A stretch of DNA of 64,000 nt, taken from Narthecium ossifragum (lineage: Eukaryota > Streptophyta > Magnoliopsida > Dioscoreales > Nartheciaceae). The stretch spans positions 8,635,134-8,699,133 of the forward strand of contig OY986965.1 in NCBI GenBank assembly GCA_963920575.1, given 5' to 3'. A program made the position numbers and the translations under genes. The notes under the pieces are model-generated. The model had not been told where the DNA came from. It saw nothing but the letters and a program-made list of their open reading frames with translations, and ran no database searches. Positions 1 through 9,550 of this stretch are shown one piece after another. Position 1 is the first letter of the stretch; each line of letters opens with the position of its first letter.

Positions 1-930
1 GCATCCCTACAAGCCCACGACCCCTTCCTTGCCATTCTCCGGCCAGATTTGGCTACTCCTCTCTCCCTACAACCTACCGAGCTCAACTTCTATCAGATCC
101 GGCGCCGCCATCACTCACTACCGCCACCTCAGAGCTCCAAATCCCTACTCAGCCTCAAATCTGGATACCCCATCGCCTCATGATGCCTCCGCCTCTATTC
201 CCCGGTGAGATCCGCCACATCGTGACCTCCTGAAGCTTCCATAAGACTCAGGAGGTTACCCCGCCGCTTCCTCCATCCCCAATGTCGATCAAAGCCTGGA
301 TCGTCGGATCCCAACTCCCCCTTCGTCGCCATGCGCGCCACCCGCATCCGGCCCATCTTCGATGGCCTCCTCCTTGACCCGCTGCTTTCGATTCGAGACC
401 TTTAGCCCGAGATCGACCCTGACACCGCCTCCGCACCCCTCTCCGGCGCGGGGACTTCCTCCTCAAGTGCTCCTATTCTTTCGGCTTTGAGCGGAGCCTC
501 GCTGCGGAACGGCTGGTGGTGGAGCTTTCCATGGCGTCTTCGTGGTGCTACCGCCACCACGGCTTCTGGAGTAAGCATTGGTCGTCGCCCTATCAATCTC
601 CATCTCGTTCCGAGCTCCGATCCTAGCTCCGACATGCCGAAAACATTCTTCGACTCTGACGCCTCGCCCAAATCCCCAGTGTCATCCTCGTCCTCTCTGA
701 CGAGTCCAGTAGCATCGACGGCGTCCTCGTTGAGCTACAAGGCAACACAAACCATGACTCTCGAAGTCCTCATGGTCATGGCAGTCGAGATCTGGATGGG
801 GATGGTGGAATCCTTCTCCTTCCCCAGCGTCGATGAAGCCTGGATCGCCGGATCCCAACTCTGATGACCATCCATCACGCCGTCCGCCACCGCTGCGCCG
901 CTGCCCATCACCATTTCTAATAAATACATT
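1..930. other. GC-rich stretch, no recognised gene
   Basis: Roughly the first 900 bases are GC- and CT-rich and hold several short open frames, for example 487-864 on the plus strand and 402-671 on the minus strand. None matches a domain I know. A segment near 285-317 (GCCTGGATCGTCGGATCCCA) recurs with a few changes near 831-862, so there is an old internal duplication about 545 bases apart. This could be the remnant of a gene or of a captured fragment in a transposon, but nothing here decides it. Confidence 0.3.
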
Positions 931-1277
931 TAACTATCAAGGGCATTTTAGTCTTTTTTTTAATTACATCAGCCAAATAAACCTATAAAATGGGGTTCTA
1001 ACCTTAAAAACACATCAAATGGGGTTTTTAGCAAAAAATTTCACTAAACTGGTGTTATCACCAATTGTCTATATAAAAAACTCGAGCTCGACCTTCAGCT
1101 CGATTTGAGCTTCAAAACTGAGCTCGAGCTCGATTCGGCTACAAGCTCGTGAAGTTCAAGTTCGACTCGAAAGCTCGTTAAGCTCGAGCTTGAGGCTGGT
1201 CTCCAGTTCAAAGCTCAAGTTCGACTTGGAATCTTGTTAAGCTCGAGCTTGAGTTCAACTTGAAATATCATTAAAAT
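931..1277. repeat. AT-rich spacer followed by AGCTCGAG-rich repeat
   Basis: From about 1080 the sequence is built from short units of the type AGCTCGAGCTCGA and AAGCTCGAGCTTGAG, themselves short palindromes. Such tracts are common in subterminal parts of plant DNA transposons. The same sequence style continues inside the inverted repeat that follows, so both may belong to one element. Confidence 0.45.
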
Positions 1278-1606
1278 CCGAGAACAAAGCACCCTGCATT
1301 TACTTGATCACTCCCACTCCATAGCTAGGGATAAAAAAATATATAGAATATAACGTTAATTGAGCTAGGCTCCGATTAAGCTCGATTAAGCTCTTTCTTT
1401 TTTACGACTGATTTAAATTTGAGATTATATGAAATAACACACATAGATTATAATTATTGGAAATAAAGTATATATATATGAAAAATTTATGCATAGGTCG
1501 GGTCGGCTCATAAGCTCGTGAGCCTAGCTCGATTAACATTATATTCTATGTATTACTCATCCCTATGGAGTGGGAGAGATCAAGTAAATGCACAGTGTTT
1601 TGTTCT
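1278..1606. repeat. Long inverted repeat (foldback or MITE-like element)
   Basis: The left arm, about 1280-1362, reads GAGAACAAAGCACCCTGCAT and on. The right arm, about 1529-1604, is its reverse complement with scattered changes. Inside both arms the match continues through GAGCTAGGCTC-type sequence, leaving a central AT-rich spacer. The right arm abuts the broken end of a copia gene fragment, so this unit probably inserted into or recombined with it. No clear target duplication is visible. Confidence 0.65.
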
Positions 1607-2280
1607 CAAGTAGACTTGGTTTGGATGCTGGATTATGGATAGTCCTTTCACCATCTTCTTCTTAGCAAGCAGCTTCAAAACTTCAAAATTCAGATGTCCA
1701 AATCTGAGATTCCATATCCATGGCTCATCATGGACTATAGTCTTGAAGCATGGCATAACAACATACTGGATCTCCAAAGTAAACATGCCATTCTTTATCA
1801 GGGGCATCTTTGCAATTAATCTATTATGCTTATCTTTCAGCTCACATATGCCCTTCTCTATGTGTATGACATATCATATCTCTTGAAACTGTCCAGCGCT
1901 CAACAGGTTGCACTCTAATCCTGATACATAGAACACATCGATGATAAAAAGATGATTTCCGTTGCGTCCTTTGATCATGATCTTTCCTTTTCCCGTCAAA
2001 ACAATCTTTCGATCATCTTTGAATTTGGCCATAGAAGAGAGGATCTCATCTATCTCCAAGAACAGTTCTTTCTTCCCACACATATGGTTGTTGCACCCAG
2101 AATCTATATACCATGTGCTACTTTCTGAAGGCTCTGTCGTATTGCACATCAATAAAACCGAGGCACTCAAATCTTCCTTCGATTCAACAAAATTAGCATT
2201 ATTCTATTCATGTGCTAATTTCTTTCTACAGTCATACTGATAATGGCCATATTTCTTGCAGTAGAAGTATTGTGTTGATG
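1607..2280 (-). pseudogene. Ty1/copia zinc knuckle, protease and pre-integrase fragment
   Basis: Reading the minus strand, a zinc knuckle (YFYCKKYGHYQYDC, first Cys replaced by Tyr) is followed by a stop and then by the copia protease motif WYIDSGCNNHM at the start of the 1874-2170 frame. The frame continues with ECNLLSAGQFQEI. A further frame (1580-1807) holds the GAG-pre-integrase signature WNLRFGHLNFEVLKLLAKKK. The sequence stops matching copia at about 1607, where the inverted repeat begins. Frameshifts and stops separate the pieces, so this is a dead fragment lacking integrase core, RT and RNase H. Confidence 0.85.
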
Positions 2281-2975
2281 ATTTACATTGGTTGTTGTGT
2301 TGGTAATTTTGTCCTCTACCGCGTTGTCTTCCTCTCCAATAACTACCGCCATGATTATTTTCGTCGTTGGTTGAAGAATCTTTACCACGACCTCGACCAC
2401 GTCCATGTCCACGTCCATAGCCACGGCCACGACCTTGACCACATCCTCCTGCCTATCTTTTGTCATCCATCACCAATTGAGGTTTAAGAGCTTGCTCAAT
2501 CGATGATGATGATGATCTTTGTTTAAGCCGTTGTTCATGCGCTTCTAAGGAGCCCATCAACTCCTCAACTGATGAGAATTCAAGATCCTTAAACTCTTCA
2601 ATTGTAGCCACTAGATGGTCAAATTTTGCAGGAACAGTTCGCAGGATTTCCTCCATAATTCTCGAATCTTTGATTTCTTCACTGTTCGTCCGCATCTTGT
2701 TAGCCACAGTGATTGCTTTTCCAAAGTAATTTGATATAGTCTCTGTTTCTGCCATCTTCAACCCTTCAAACTTTCCCCTCAAAGTTTGTAAACACACCTT
2801 CTTCACTCGATCAATGGCTTTGAAACTCTTCTCCAATGTATCCTATAACACTTTTGATGTAGTAGCACTGGTGATTCTCTCCAAAACTACTTCATCCATG
2901 GCCTGAAACAAAAAGAACAACGCGCGTCTGTCTTTCATTCGCAACTCTTTCAGGGTATCCTTCTTTCCTTACTCG
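2281..2975 (-). pseudogene. Ty1/copia gag fragment
   Basis: On the minus strand the open part (2453-2836) reads like the copia UBN2-type gag: KSFKAIDRVKKVCLQTLRGK, then EETLRT-like and SVEELMGSLEAHEQRLKQR stretches. Upstream, across one in-frame stop (a TAG in the ATTSKVL region near 2844), the frame continues through LKELRMKDRRALFFLFQAMD to about 2975. Downstream in another frame lies a Gly-Arg-rich linker leading to the zinc knuckle. It belongs to the same broken element as 1607-2280. The upstream end fuses to an unrelated Athila-like gag fragment. Confidence 0.85.
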
Positions 2976-3527
2976 AGTAAGCAAGGTTACTCCCATAAAT
3001 GTATGATAAACCATAATTGGCCTAGATCCGGCTAGAAACTGAGGCGTTATGTTGTGAATTTTTAGCAATGTTATCATACATTTCCCAAATATCAGTCCAA
3101 GGCTTACTAAGAACAACACCCCCACAACAGGCTTCGACCATCGTTCTATAGCGATCATTGAGACCATTATAAAACGAATGGGCTAGCTGATACTCAGGTA
3201 CCTCATGATGAGGACACTCTCTAAGTAGATCCTTAAATCTTTCCCAGGCTTAATGAAGCATATCATCCTTGTTTTGCTTAAAAGAGATAATCATGGTACG
3301 ATAGTTTTGAGTTTTGATAATAGGAAAATATTTTTTAAGGAAGGCATCCTGAAGTTGGTCTCATGTTGAAATCGAATTCAAAGCTAAGGTTTGAAGCCAA
3401 TGCTTAGCATTGTCTTTCAAAGAAAAATGGAAAAACTTGAGTCTGAAGGGGTATCATCATTAAAGTTCTCGAGTTTGAACATGAAAATAATTTCAAGAAA
3501 GCTAGCAATGTGTCCATAAGGGTCTTC
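2976..3527 (-). pseudogene. Athila/Tat-type Ty3 gag fragment
   Basis: This minus-strand segment is homologous to the gag of element C at about 59020-59575: the order of words such as ECPHHEVPEYQLAHSFYNGL-like and AKHWLQTLALNSIST-like matches, with stops and frameshifts. It is cut on the right by the LTR that starts at 3528 and on the left it joins the copia gag fragment near 2975. It shows that chromovirus A landed in an already decayed Athila-type copy. Confidence 0.75.
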
Positions 3528-3575
3528 TGTGAGGACCCGTCCCTCTACTCCTGTGGCTTGTTGTGGACCGCAAGG

Positions 3576-3592
3576 GCAATTTGGTAAATTGC
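3576..3592. repeat. Conserved LTR inverted repeat GCAATTTGGTAAATTGC
   Basis: A perfect 7-bp inverted repeat with a 3-bp centre, about 50 bp inside the LTR start. It recurs in every A-type LTR here: 19186-19202 and 48645-48661 (minus orientation), 23769-23785, 27059-27075 and 63588-63604. Confidence 0.85.
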
Positions 3593-3897
3593 GTCTTGTC
3601 GGCTTATTTCACAATCACGTGGGCACAAACTGACCAAGTTTGTGGTAATGTTTGGCTAGAATGGTTAGTGGGACCCAGGATCGAATGATCCGGGCTTGGG
3701 CTTAAGTTTTAGCCCAAGCCTAACTTCCTGCGAAAGAGGGATCGATCCTTCCTTGTTAGGATGATCGATCGTTCAATGCCAAGAAGACGGATCGTTGAGA
3801 AGGATCGATCGGTCTCTTCGGACGGATCGATCGGTCTCTTGGACGGATCGATCGGTCTCCTTGGACGGATCGATCCTGCTTAGTCGGTTCGTTTGCG

Positions 3898-3904
3898 TAT
3901 AAAG
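3898..3904 (+). promoter_or_regulatory. Candidate LTR TATA box of chromovirus A
   Basis: TATAAAG lies about 25 bp downstream of the last GATCGATC unit of the first array. The 3' LTR copy has TATAAAG at 27445-27451 in the same position relative to its array. A second TATA-like site further down the LTR (near 5710) cannot be excluded as the true start region. Confidence 0.45.
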
Positions 3905-5914
3905 CAGACATAACCTTCTTCCTTGAATCTCTTTGGAAATCCGAGTTCTTGGCTGAGATTTTCTCTGGATTTCGAAGAGGTTGCGGACGATCCAAGGCCT
4001 AGCAACTGGGATTGAAGCTGCTATTGTTTAGGTAGGGATCCTACCTACAATTCTTCCGGGTTTTTTGGAGGTTTTCCGGTTGTCTGTGTTTCTTTTGATT
4101 AGATCTTATTGTATACATGTTAGATTGTAGTTTTTCCACCGGTTTTGGATTCGTGATCTTTCGTACTACTAGATCCCAAGGTTTTGTGGGATTTGGTGGA
4201 GTTTTCCGACGGTATTTCTCGCCGGAGGTTTTCCGGAGAACCCAACGCGATCGATCCGTCTGTGAGATGGATCGATCCTTTCTCGTTGGTCATGCTGAAC
4301 CCGAGCAGGATCGATCGGTCTCGGGTGAGGGCGATCGATCCCGGTGCCTTGGGTAGCATGGATTCCCCCCCCCCCCCCCCCGTCGTGAGTAGGATAGATC
4401 TTCCCTTGGGGGAAGGATCGATCCTCCTTGGCACGACAGTGGGGATGTTCCCTTTCGCGAGTCGGATCGATCGTGTTGGGAGGACGGATCGATCGGACTC
4501 GGCACGATTATGGAGAGTTTGCTCTCTGCCATTAGAGGGATCGATCCTTCCCTTGGAGAAGGATCGATCCGTCTACGGTAGAGAGAGAAAATTTAACATG
4601 TTTTGCTCACGGGGCTTTGCATGTACAGTTTTCTTTACCGCCTTATACCCGGTACATATGTTTAAGCATGTTAGCCCCATATTAGGGGCAGTGGTGAACC
4701 GGGGGAGTGATGACTCCCGAGATGTTTAGAATAAATGGGCGAGTAGCCCTACAGCTTTCCCTAGCCTTGCATGCCGGCGTGCGCCGAGGGCTTTATCTGT
4801 GATATCTGTGAGCTGTTGTTTGCGGGCCTGCTTCCCGATGTAGGTGTTGTGGTGGCAGTTGGTGGTGGTACCACTGCAGCAGCTCCTAGACCTTATTTTA
4901 CTTGTTCACCACCCCGGGCCAGCAGGGTGTCGTGCCCAGACCTTGTTATTTATATCATCATATATTGCTGCATGCTTACATGTATTATCCTGCGCATGTG
5001 CATAACATGCATTGCTTGTGCATTAGTTGCATCTGTGTAGGACGCTGGCGGTGGGTTGATCACCGATCCGGGGCTTTCGGGTAGTCCGGATCTAGCTCTA
5101 TGAACGTTGCGGGTAGCTTGGTCCAGGACTCGATTTGTAGTATTCAGTCGATATTGATGATAGGGTTAGATGACCTGAATACATGTTGCTTGATGTTTAG
5201 TGGTCGTGTCGGCCTCGAGCCAGGTGTTGGGGGTGCAACCGGTGTCGGGTCTTGTTCTTTGGGGGGGCTGAGGGGGTCAGTCCGGCCCAGGCAGTGTCTG
5301 TTCCCGCCAGCATTGGCGACCAGTGTGGGCCTTGTCCATTTTGGGTGACCGCAGCTGGAACCCTGCGACACTAGGTGTATCCAGGATGGGCTCAGTCTGT
5401 TGGGGTGACCATGGTTGGATATGCCTAGAGACACCGGTTAAGGGTTATGGGACTCTTGCAGCACACCCATGTCTGGCTTGAGGGCGACACTGTTGTGTTC
5501 CCTCCCTTATGAGTGTCGTAGTGTAGTGTCCCTGCTGAGCTTAGTGCTCACTCCTACCCGGGCTGCGTTTTGCAGGTGCTGGCGCTAGCTCTTCTTCGGT
5601 CGCCCCTATCGGGTCGGTGTTTGGTGACGTGGCGACGTCTGGTGGTACTTGAGGAGCGGCGATCTATGTTTTACCAGTTGTTATAGATAGTCTCGTATGG
5701 GAGTGATAAATGTATAATTTCCCTGTTTTGAGGACATGTATTTATTCCAGTTCAGTCTTTGAGATTTGTATTTGTATGTTAATACAGGATGATTATGAAT
5801 TGCTAGGGTAACCACTACGATTAGAGGGAAACATCGCCAAAATTTCCGCAGTAGGTTAGGTTTCGGTTCTCGTCGCCGGCCCCGTTGGGCCTACGCGGGT
5901 CGGGGCGCGACAAC

Positions 5915-5932
5915 TTGGTATCAAAGCATAGG
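5915..5932 (+). other. Primer binding site of chromovirus A
   Basis: TTGGTATCAAAGCATAGG follows the LTR end by two bases. It resembles the initiator-methionine tRNA type PBS (TGGTATCAGAGC) usual in plant chromoviruses, with one change from the A2 copy at 19425. Confidence 0.75.
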
Positions 5933-6116
5933 CTGTAGATCCCAGGGAGTAGGATCAGGATTCGGTTGAGATTGAGCGTGGAATAGGTTAGTTCTATGTC
6001 TAGAACATCCATGCATGCTCTTTTTGTGTTGTGTATGTCTTCCGCTTTATTGTTGTACTGCTTTGTTTTGCGGCTTCTGACGAGTGAATGCTCGTTTGTC
6101 GTTGGTGATTGCGCAG

Positions 6117-6283
6117 ATGTCGGGAGCTCGAGGCCGACCTTCGATTGTTGGTCGAGGTGGGGCACGACATGGTCGACCCGCCCGACCAGACATGGTAGCA
6201 CCTGTCAGGGAGGTCAGAGGTAGACGGACTGAGCCATCACCAACGACGGTTTTTGTCGCACGGGAGGAGATCCATCTCACCGA
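6117..6283 (+). pseudogene. Chromovirus A gag, N-terminal part
   Basis: The ATG at 6117 begins a basic Arg/Gly-rich leader (MSGARGRPSIVGRGG...) running to IHLT before element B interrupts it. It reads on after B at 13435 in the same phase (ACC-GAG-GAG), which fixes both the start and the joint. Gag would coat the RNA genome; here it is broken by B and by a later internal deletion. Confidence 0.75.
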
Positions 6284-6436
6284 TGATGAGTCACAAAATA
6301 TGCATAATTCACCCATTTAACTTGGCTTTGTTAGCTCTCAAGCAATGCATTTCTAATATCTTTTCATGTTATTTCAGGTACAAGAGTTTCCAAAGAGAGT
6401 TGAATCGATTCCGGGCTTAAAAGACATAAATGACAC

Positions 6437-6893
6437 AAAATCTGCCATATTCGGATTGAACCAGACCCAGTCTGAATTGAATCCAGACCAGACCCAGTCT
6501 GGATGGATCCAGAATTGATCCAGACCCCGTCTGGATTGATCCAGACTTGATCCAGACCCAGTCTGGATGGATCCATAATATTTGGATCGATCCAACCCTG
6601 TCTGGATCGATCCAAAATAGTCTGGATCGATCCAAACCTATTCTGGATCAATCCAGGGACCAGTTTTGCAGTTTTTACACATTGGATCGATCCAAACCAG
6701 TCTGGATTGATCCAAACATATTCGGATCTATCTGAACCAGTCTGGATCGATCCAAAACCCTTTCCAGAGAGTCGTGACTCTCTGTTACATCTTGGATCGA
6801 TCCAAACTCATATTGGATCGATCCAAGCCGTTAGAAACCCAGATTTTGATATCTTGGATCGATCCAAACCTATTTCGGATCGATCCAAGACCG
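6437..6893. repeat. GGATCGATCC palindrome array in B 5' LTR
   Basis: Nine perfect GGATCGATCC units, each usually followed by AAACC, lie between about 6583 and 6890. Before and between them are degenerate units such as GGATTGATCC, GGATCAATCC and CAGTCTGGAT, the first two being CpG-to-TpG or CpA changes. The 3' LTR array (about 11810-12300) also has nine perfect units but in a different arrangement. Confidence 0.9.
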
Positions 6894-6950
6894 GCTGACG
6901 GGTAAAAACGGACGGTTCTGATCTGATCCGAGGGTCCACGACTTGGGGCC

Positions 6951-6958
6951 TATAAATA
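6951..6958 (+). promoter_or_regulatory. TATA box of element B 5' LTR
   Basis: TATAAATA lies about 60 bp after the last palindrome unit and is repeated in the 3' LTR at 12363-12370. Position and sequence fit an RNA polymerase II LTR promoter. Confidence 0.7.
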
Positions 6959-8046
6959 GGGATTTTGGCTCTTATTTTGGGCTTTTTCTCCACTCTTTTT
7001 CCCTCCTTTCTCCAGCCTTCTCTACTCCTTTAGTTTTTGGAGATTTCTCCTCTCATCCTTGAGGATTTAGGGCTTTGAGGGTGGATTTTGATGGAGAAGA
7101 TGGGTGAAGCCTCCTCTTGCATGGCTATCCTACCCAAGATGAGTAGCTAAATCTCTTCTCCTTGGGAATTTCATGATGTATTAGGGCTTTTCCTTAGAAT
7201 TCTCTTTTAATTCTTGATGTAATGACTCTTATGAGATGGTTTTTGTATTAATTCTCATGTAATTCTATATTTCTTCAATGAATTCCATTATTGAATGGTT
7301 TGATTACATTGTTTTGCATGGAATTGCTTGAGAATATGATGATGCCTACTAGATGTTTGATGCAATTCCTCAAAGAAGAGGCTATGCTAGAACCATATCC
7401 ATTCTAGGGGATGAATCCTTGATCTAGGGATAGGATCTTGAGGTGCTAGAACCACCCCAAGCCAAAGCTATCCTACCCACTATTCTCGACTTAGATGAGG
7501 GATGGGATTGAGGTATTAAACCCATCTCAATCCAAGACCTTATCCATACAAAGCCTTGATCTTTTGCCAACGATATGACCTTAGTCCGGCAATCGTTGAG
7601 CTATGATCGAATTAGAGCCTCGATCATGGATCTTTACCTTGTTATGCACGCGATGAGATGATCCTAACCCGACATCTCATTAGCGGTGAGCGATATTAAT
7701 TCTACGCTCACCGATATCCAATTTAGATGATCTTGTGAGTGTCATGCATCTTGATTCATAGAGATAATATTTAGACCCTAATTCGGATTGGAATTCCCTA
7801 GGAATTCTTCCTTGATAAATTTCCTCTTTAGTTCTTTTAGAATACTATAGTTAGGAAACTCCAATAATCAACTCAATTACTTCCAATTATTCTAGAGATT
7901 ATATCACATTTGCTAGTTCGACCATCTAATTCCTTGAGGATTCGACCCGTACTCCCATTAACTACGTTGTAGTTAATTAGTAGTTCGGTAATTTGTTTTG
8001 CCCGCCTTTGATTTAATTAACGACACATTTCAAGGCGAGTCAAAAA

Positions 8047-8064
8047 TGGCGCCGTTGCCGGGCA
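8047..8064 (+). other. Primer binding site of element B
   Basis: TGGCGCCGTTGCCGGGCA starts four bases after the LTR. It is the tRNA-Asp type PBS typical of Athila/Tat elements. Element C has the same site at 60410-60427 on the minus strand. Confidence 0.85.
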
Positions 8065-8306
8065 ATTAGATTAGTTGAATTACCTACTTGATATAATTCT
8101 CTACGATTAGTTTTTCTTTTCTTTTCTTTTCTTATCAAGAAAATACCAAAAAGAAGGATTTTTGGTTACATTGCTATTTCTTTGCATTGATTTGTGATGT
8201 CGCCGTGAAAAGAATCAACGATCTACGAAGACGACGGACACCGCATTGTTGGACCCGCCCATTGTAAAGTATCTCTATCTTTTGGCGTGATCATTGATTG
8301 TTATAT

Positions 8307-9503
8307 ATGGCTGAAAATTCATTTTACTTTGATTGGCAATATCAAGGTTACTACCCACCTAATGATCAATCTTATTATATGAGCACACCGGCATATGATT
8401 ATGCATCTATATTTCCACCGCCGCATCCTTCTCAACCTTATCATTGATATGAGCCACCCCTTTCCCCTCCACCACAAGCACAAAGAGATCCGGCTTTAAT
8501 GGAAAGATTACTTAAGGCATTTCAAACTTTTGAGGAACAAAGCCAACTTATACATTCACACTCACAATCATTAGCCAATCTAGAAATCCAAGTTGGACAA
8601 ATAGCTTCATCGATTGATTCATATTATGATGATGTTGATGGATGTATGAATGAGCTAATGCCTATTGCTTTTAATGACAATGTTTGTGATGGTTATATTT
8701 TCAATGATAGTAATGCATACAATAATGATGTATGTAAAGAGGCTTTTCCGGTTGTTAATAGTTTAGATAATCTTTTACCGGCCTTTGATGTTTTTATAAA
8801 TGAGCCGGAGCCTCTAACTTTTCGTGATCAAGACAAGACATTGATTGATGAATGCATGCATGATTTCATGTCTTCTTTATGTCATAATATTACTTTGCCG
8901 GGTAATGAAGATTTTTACGAAGGAAGGCCTAATCTTAATGAGGATTTGTATGATATCGATTTGCCGGTTGATGAAGTCTTATATGAGGATACTCCGAATG
9001 TTGATAAAGTTTTATTTGAAAATAGTATCTTGATGCACGATGATGTGTTAGTTACTCATAACTATGATAATGATAAGATGTGTCTTGATATTTTACCGGC
9101 CTCGGATGCTTGTAAAGGATTGAATGGGATTTTACCCGTTTTTTATGAGCATAATAATTTAGACAATTTTTGTGTGATCCCATGGTGGAGGCATCCATGG
9201 GAGTGCTCATATACTACAATTTCCATTCCAACATTGCACACTACGATGTCACCTCCAATTTTGGATCTCAAGCCATTTTCTTTAATATTGCACAAACTCT
9301 TTGGACCAAATATTTCCCTTGATCGAGATTTTGACTTATCTCGTGCCAACATTGGAAAAATATTACAATGGTTTGTTTTGATAAATACTTTGTATGATCA
9401 TTGGCACGTGAGTAAAACAATCCGGAGATGGCTTCTATCAAGACTTTGCAAATGCTTCTATCAATTAGATAGATCATCTTATATACTCATGAGCTTGTAT
9501 TGA
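8307..9503 (+). pseudogene. Single acidic ORF of element B (unknown function)
   Basis: An ORF of about 398 codons from ATG 8307 to the stop at 9501-9503, interrupted once by TGA at 8445-8447. A downstream ATG at 8499 leaves 334 codons open. The N-terminal part is Tyr/Pro-rich (MAENSFYFDWQYQGYYPP), then comes a helix ending LANLEIQVGQIA, which resembles the linker at the end of Athila/Tat gag. The middle is strongly acidic with loose repeats (NEDLYDIDLPVDEVLYEDTP). The C-terminal part is basic and aromatic (RRWLLSRLCKCFYQLD). No zinc knuckle, protease or polymerase motif is present. I do not recognise the family. It may be a rebuilt gag-like packaging factor; role unproven. Confidence 0.6.
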
Positions 9504-9517
9504 GTCTAGCTAAAGAT

Positions 9518-9550
9518 GTTAAACGTAGCGCTTGTTGGGAGGCAACCCAA
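9518..9550 (+). other. Conserved post-ORF block with TTGGG/CCCAA hairpin
   Basis: Just after the ORF, GCGCTTGTTGGGAGGCAACC is followed by CAA, forming a 5-bp stem TTGGG/CCCAA with loop AGGCAA (9535-9550). Element C has a related block right after its integrase (52758-52793, minus). It is noncoding in both, so it is probably a cis-acting RNA element. Confidence 0.65.

Larger units (their letters stand above)
3528..5912 (+). repeat. 5' LTR of chromovirus A
   Basis: Starts TGTGAGGACC and ends GGGGCGCGACA, followed directly by the primer binding site, giving 2385 bp. The same sequence, with small differences, starts again at 27011. It contains GATCGATC palindrome arrays (about 3740-3875 and 4247-4570), a C14 run near 4367-4381, the conserved 17-bp inverted repeat at 3576-3592 and a TATA box at 3898. 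Open frames inside it are incidental. Confidence 0.9.
6284..8042 (+). repeat. 5' LTR of element B
   Basis: Begins TGATGAGTCAC and ends GGCGAGTCA, 1759 bp. It holds a palindrome array (about 6437-6893) directly upstream of a TATA box and a long untranslated part. It differs from the 3' LTR by small indels, including a different arrangement of the array. Confidence 0.92.

Noticed and set aside
3756..4729. Open frames with repeated DRS or IDP residues in the A LTR (also in the B LTRs)
   Set aside because: They are translations of the GATCGATC arrays. Repetition of the DNA palindrome explains them.
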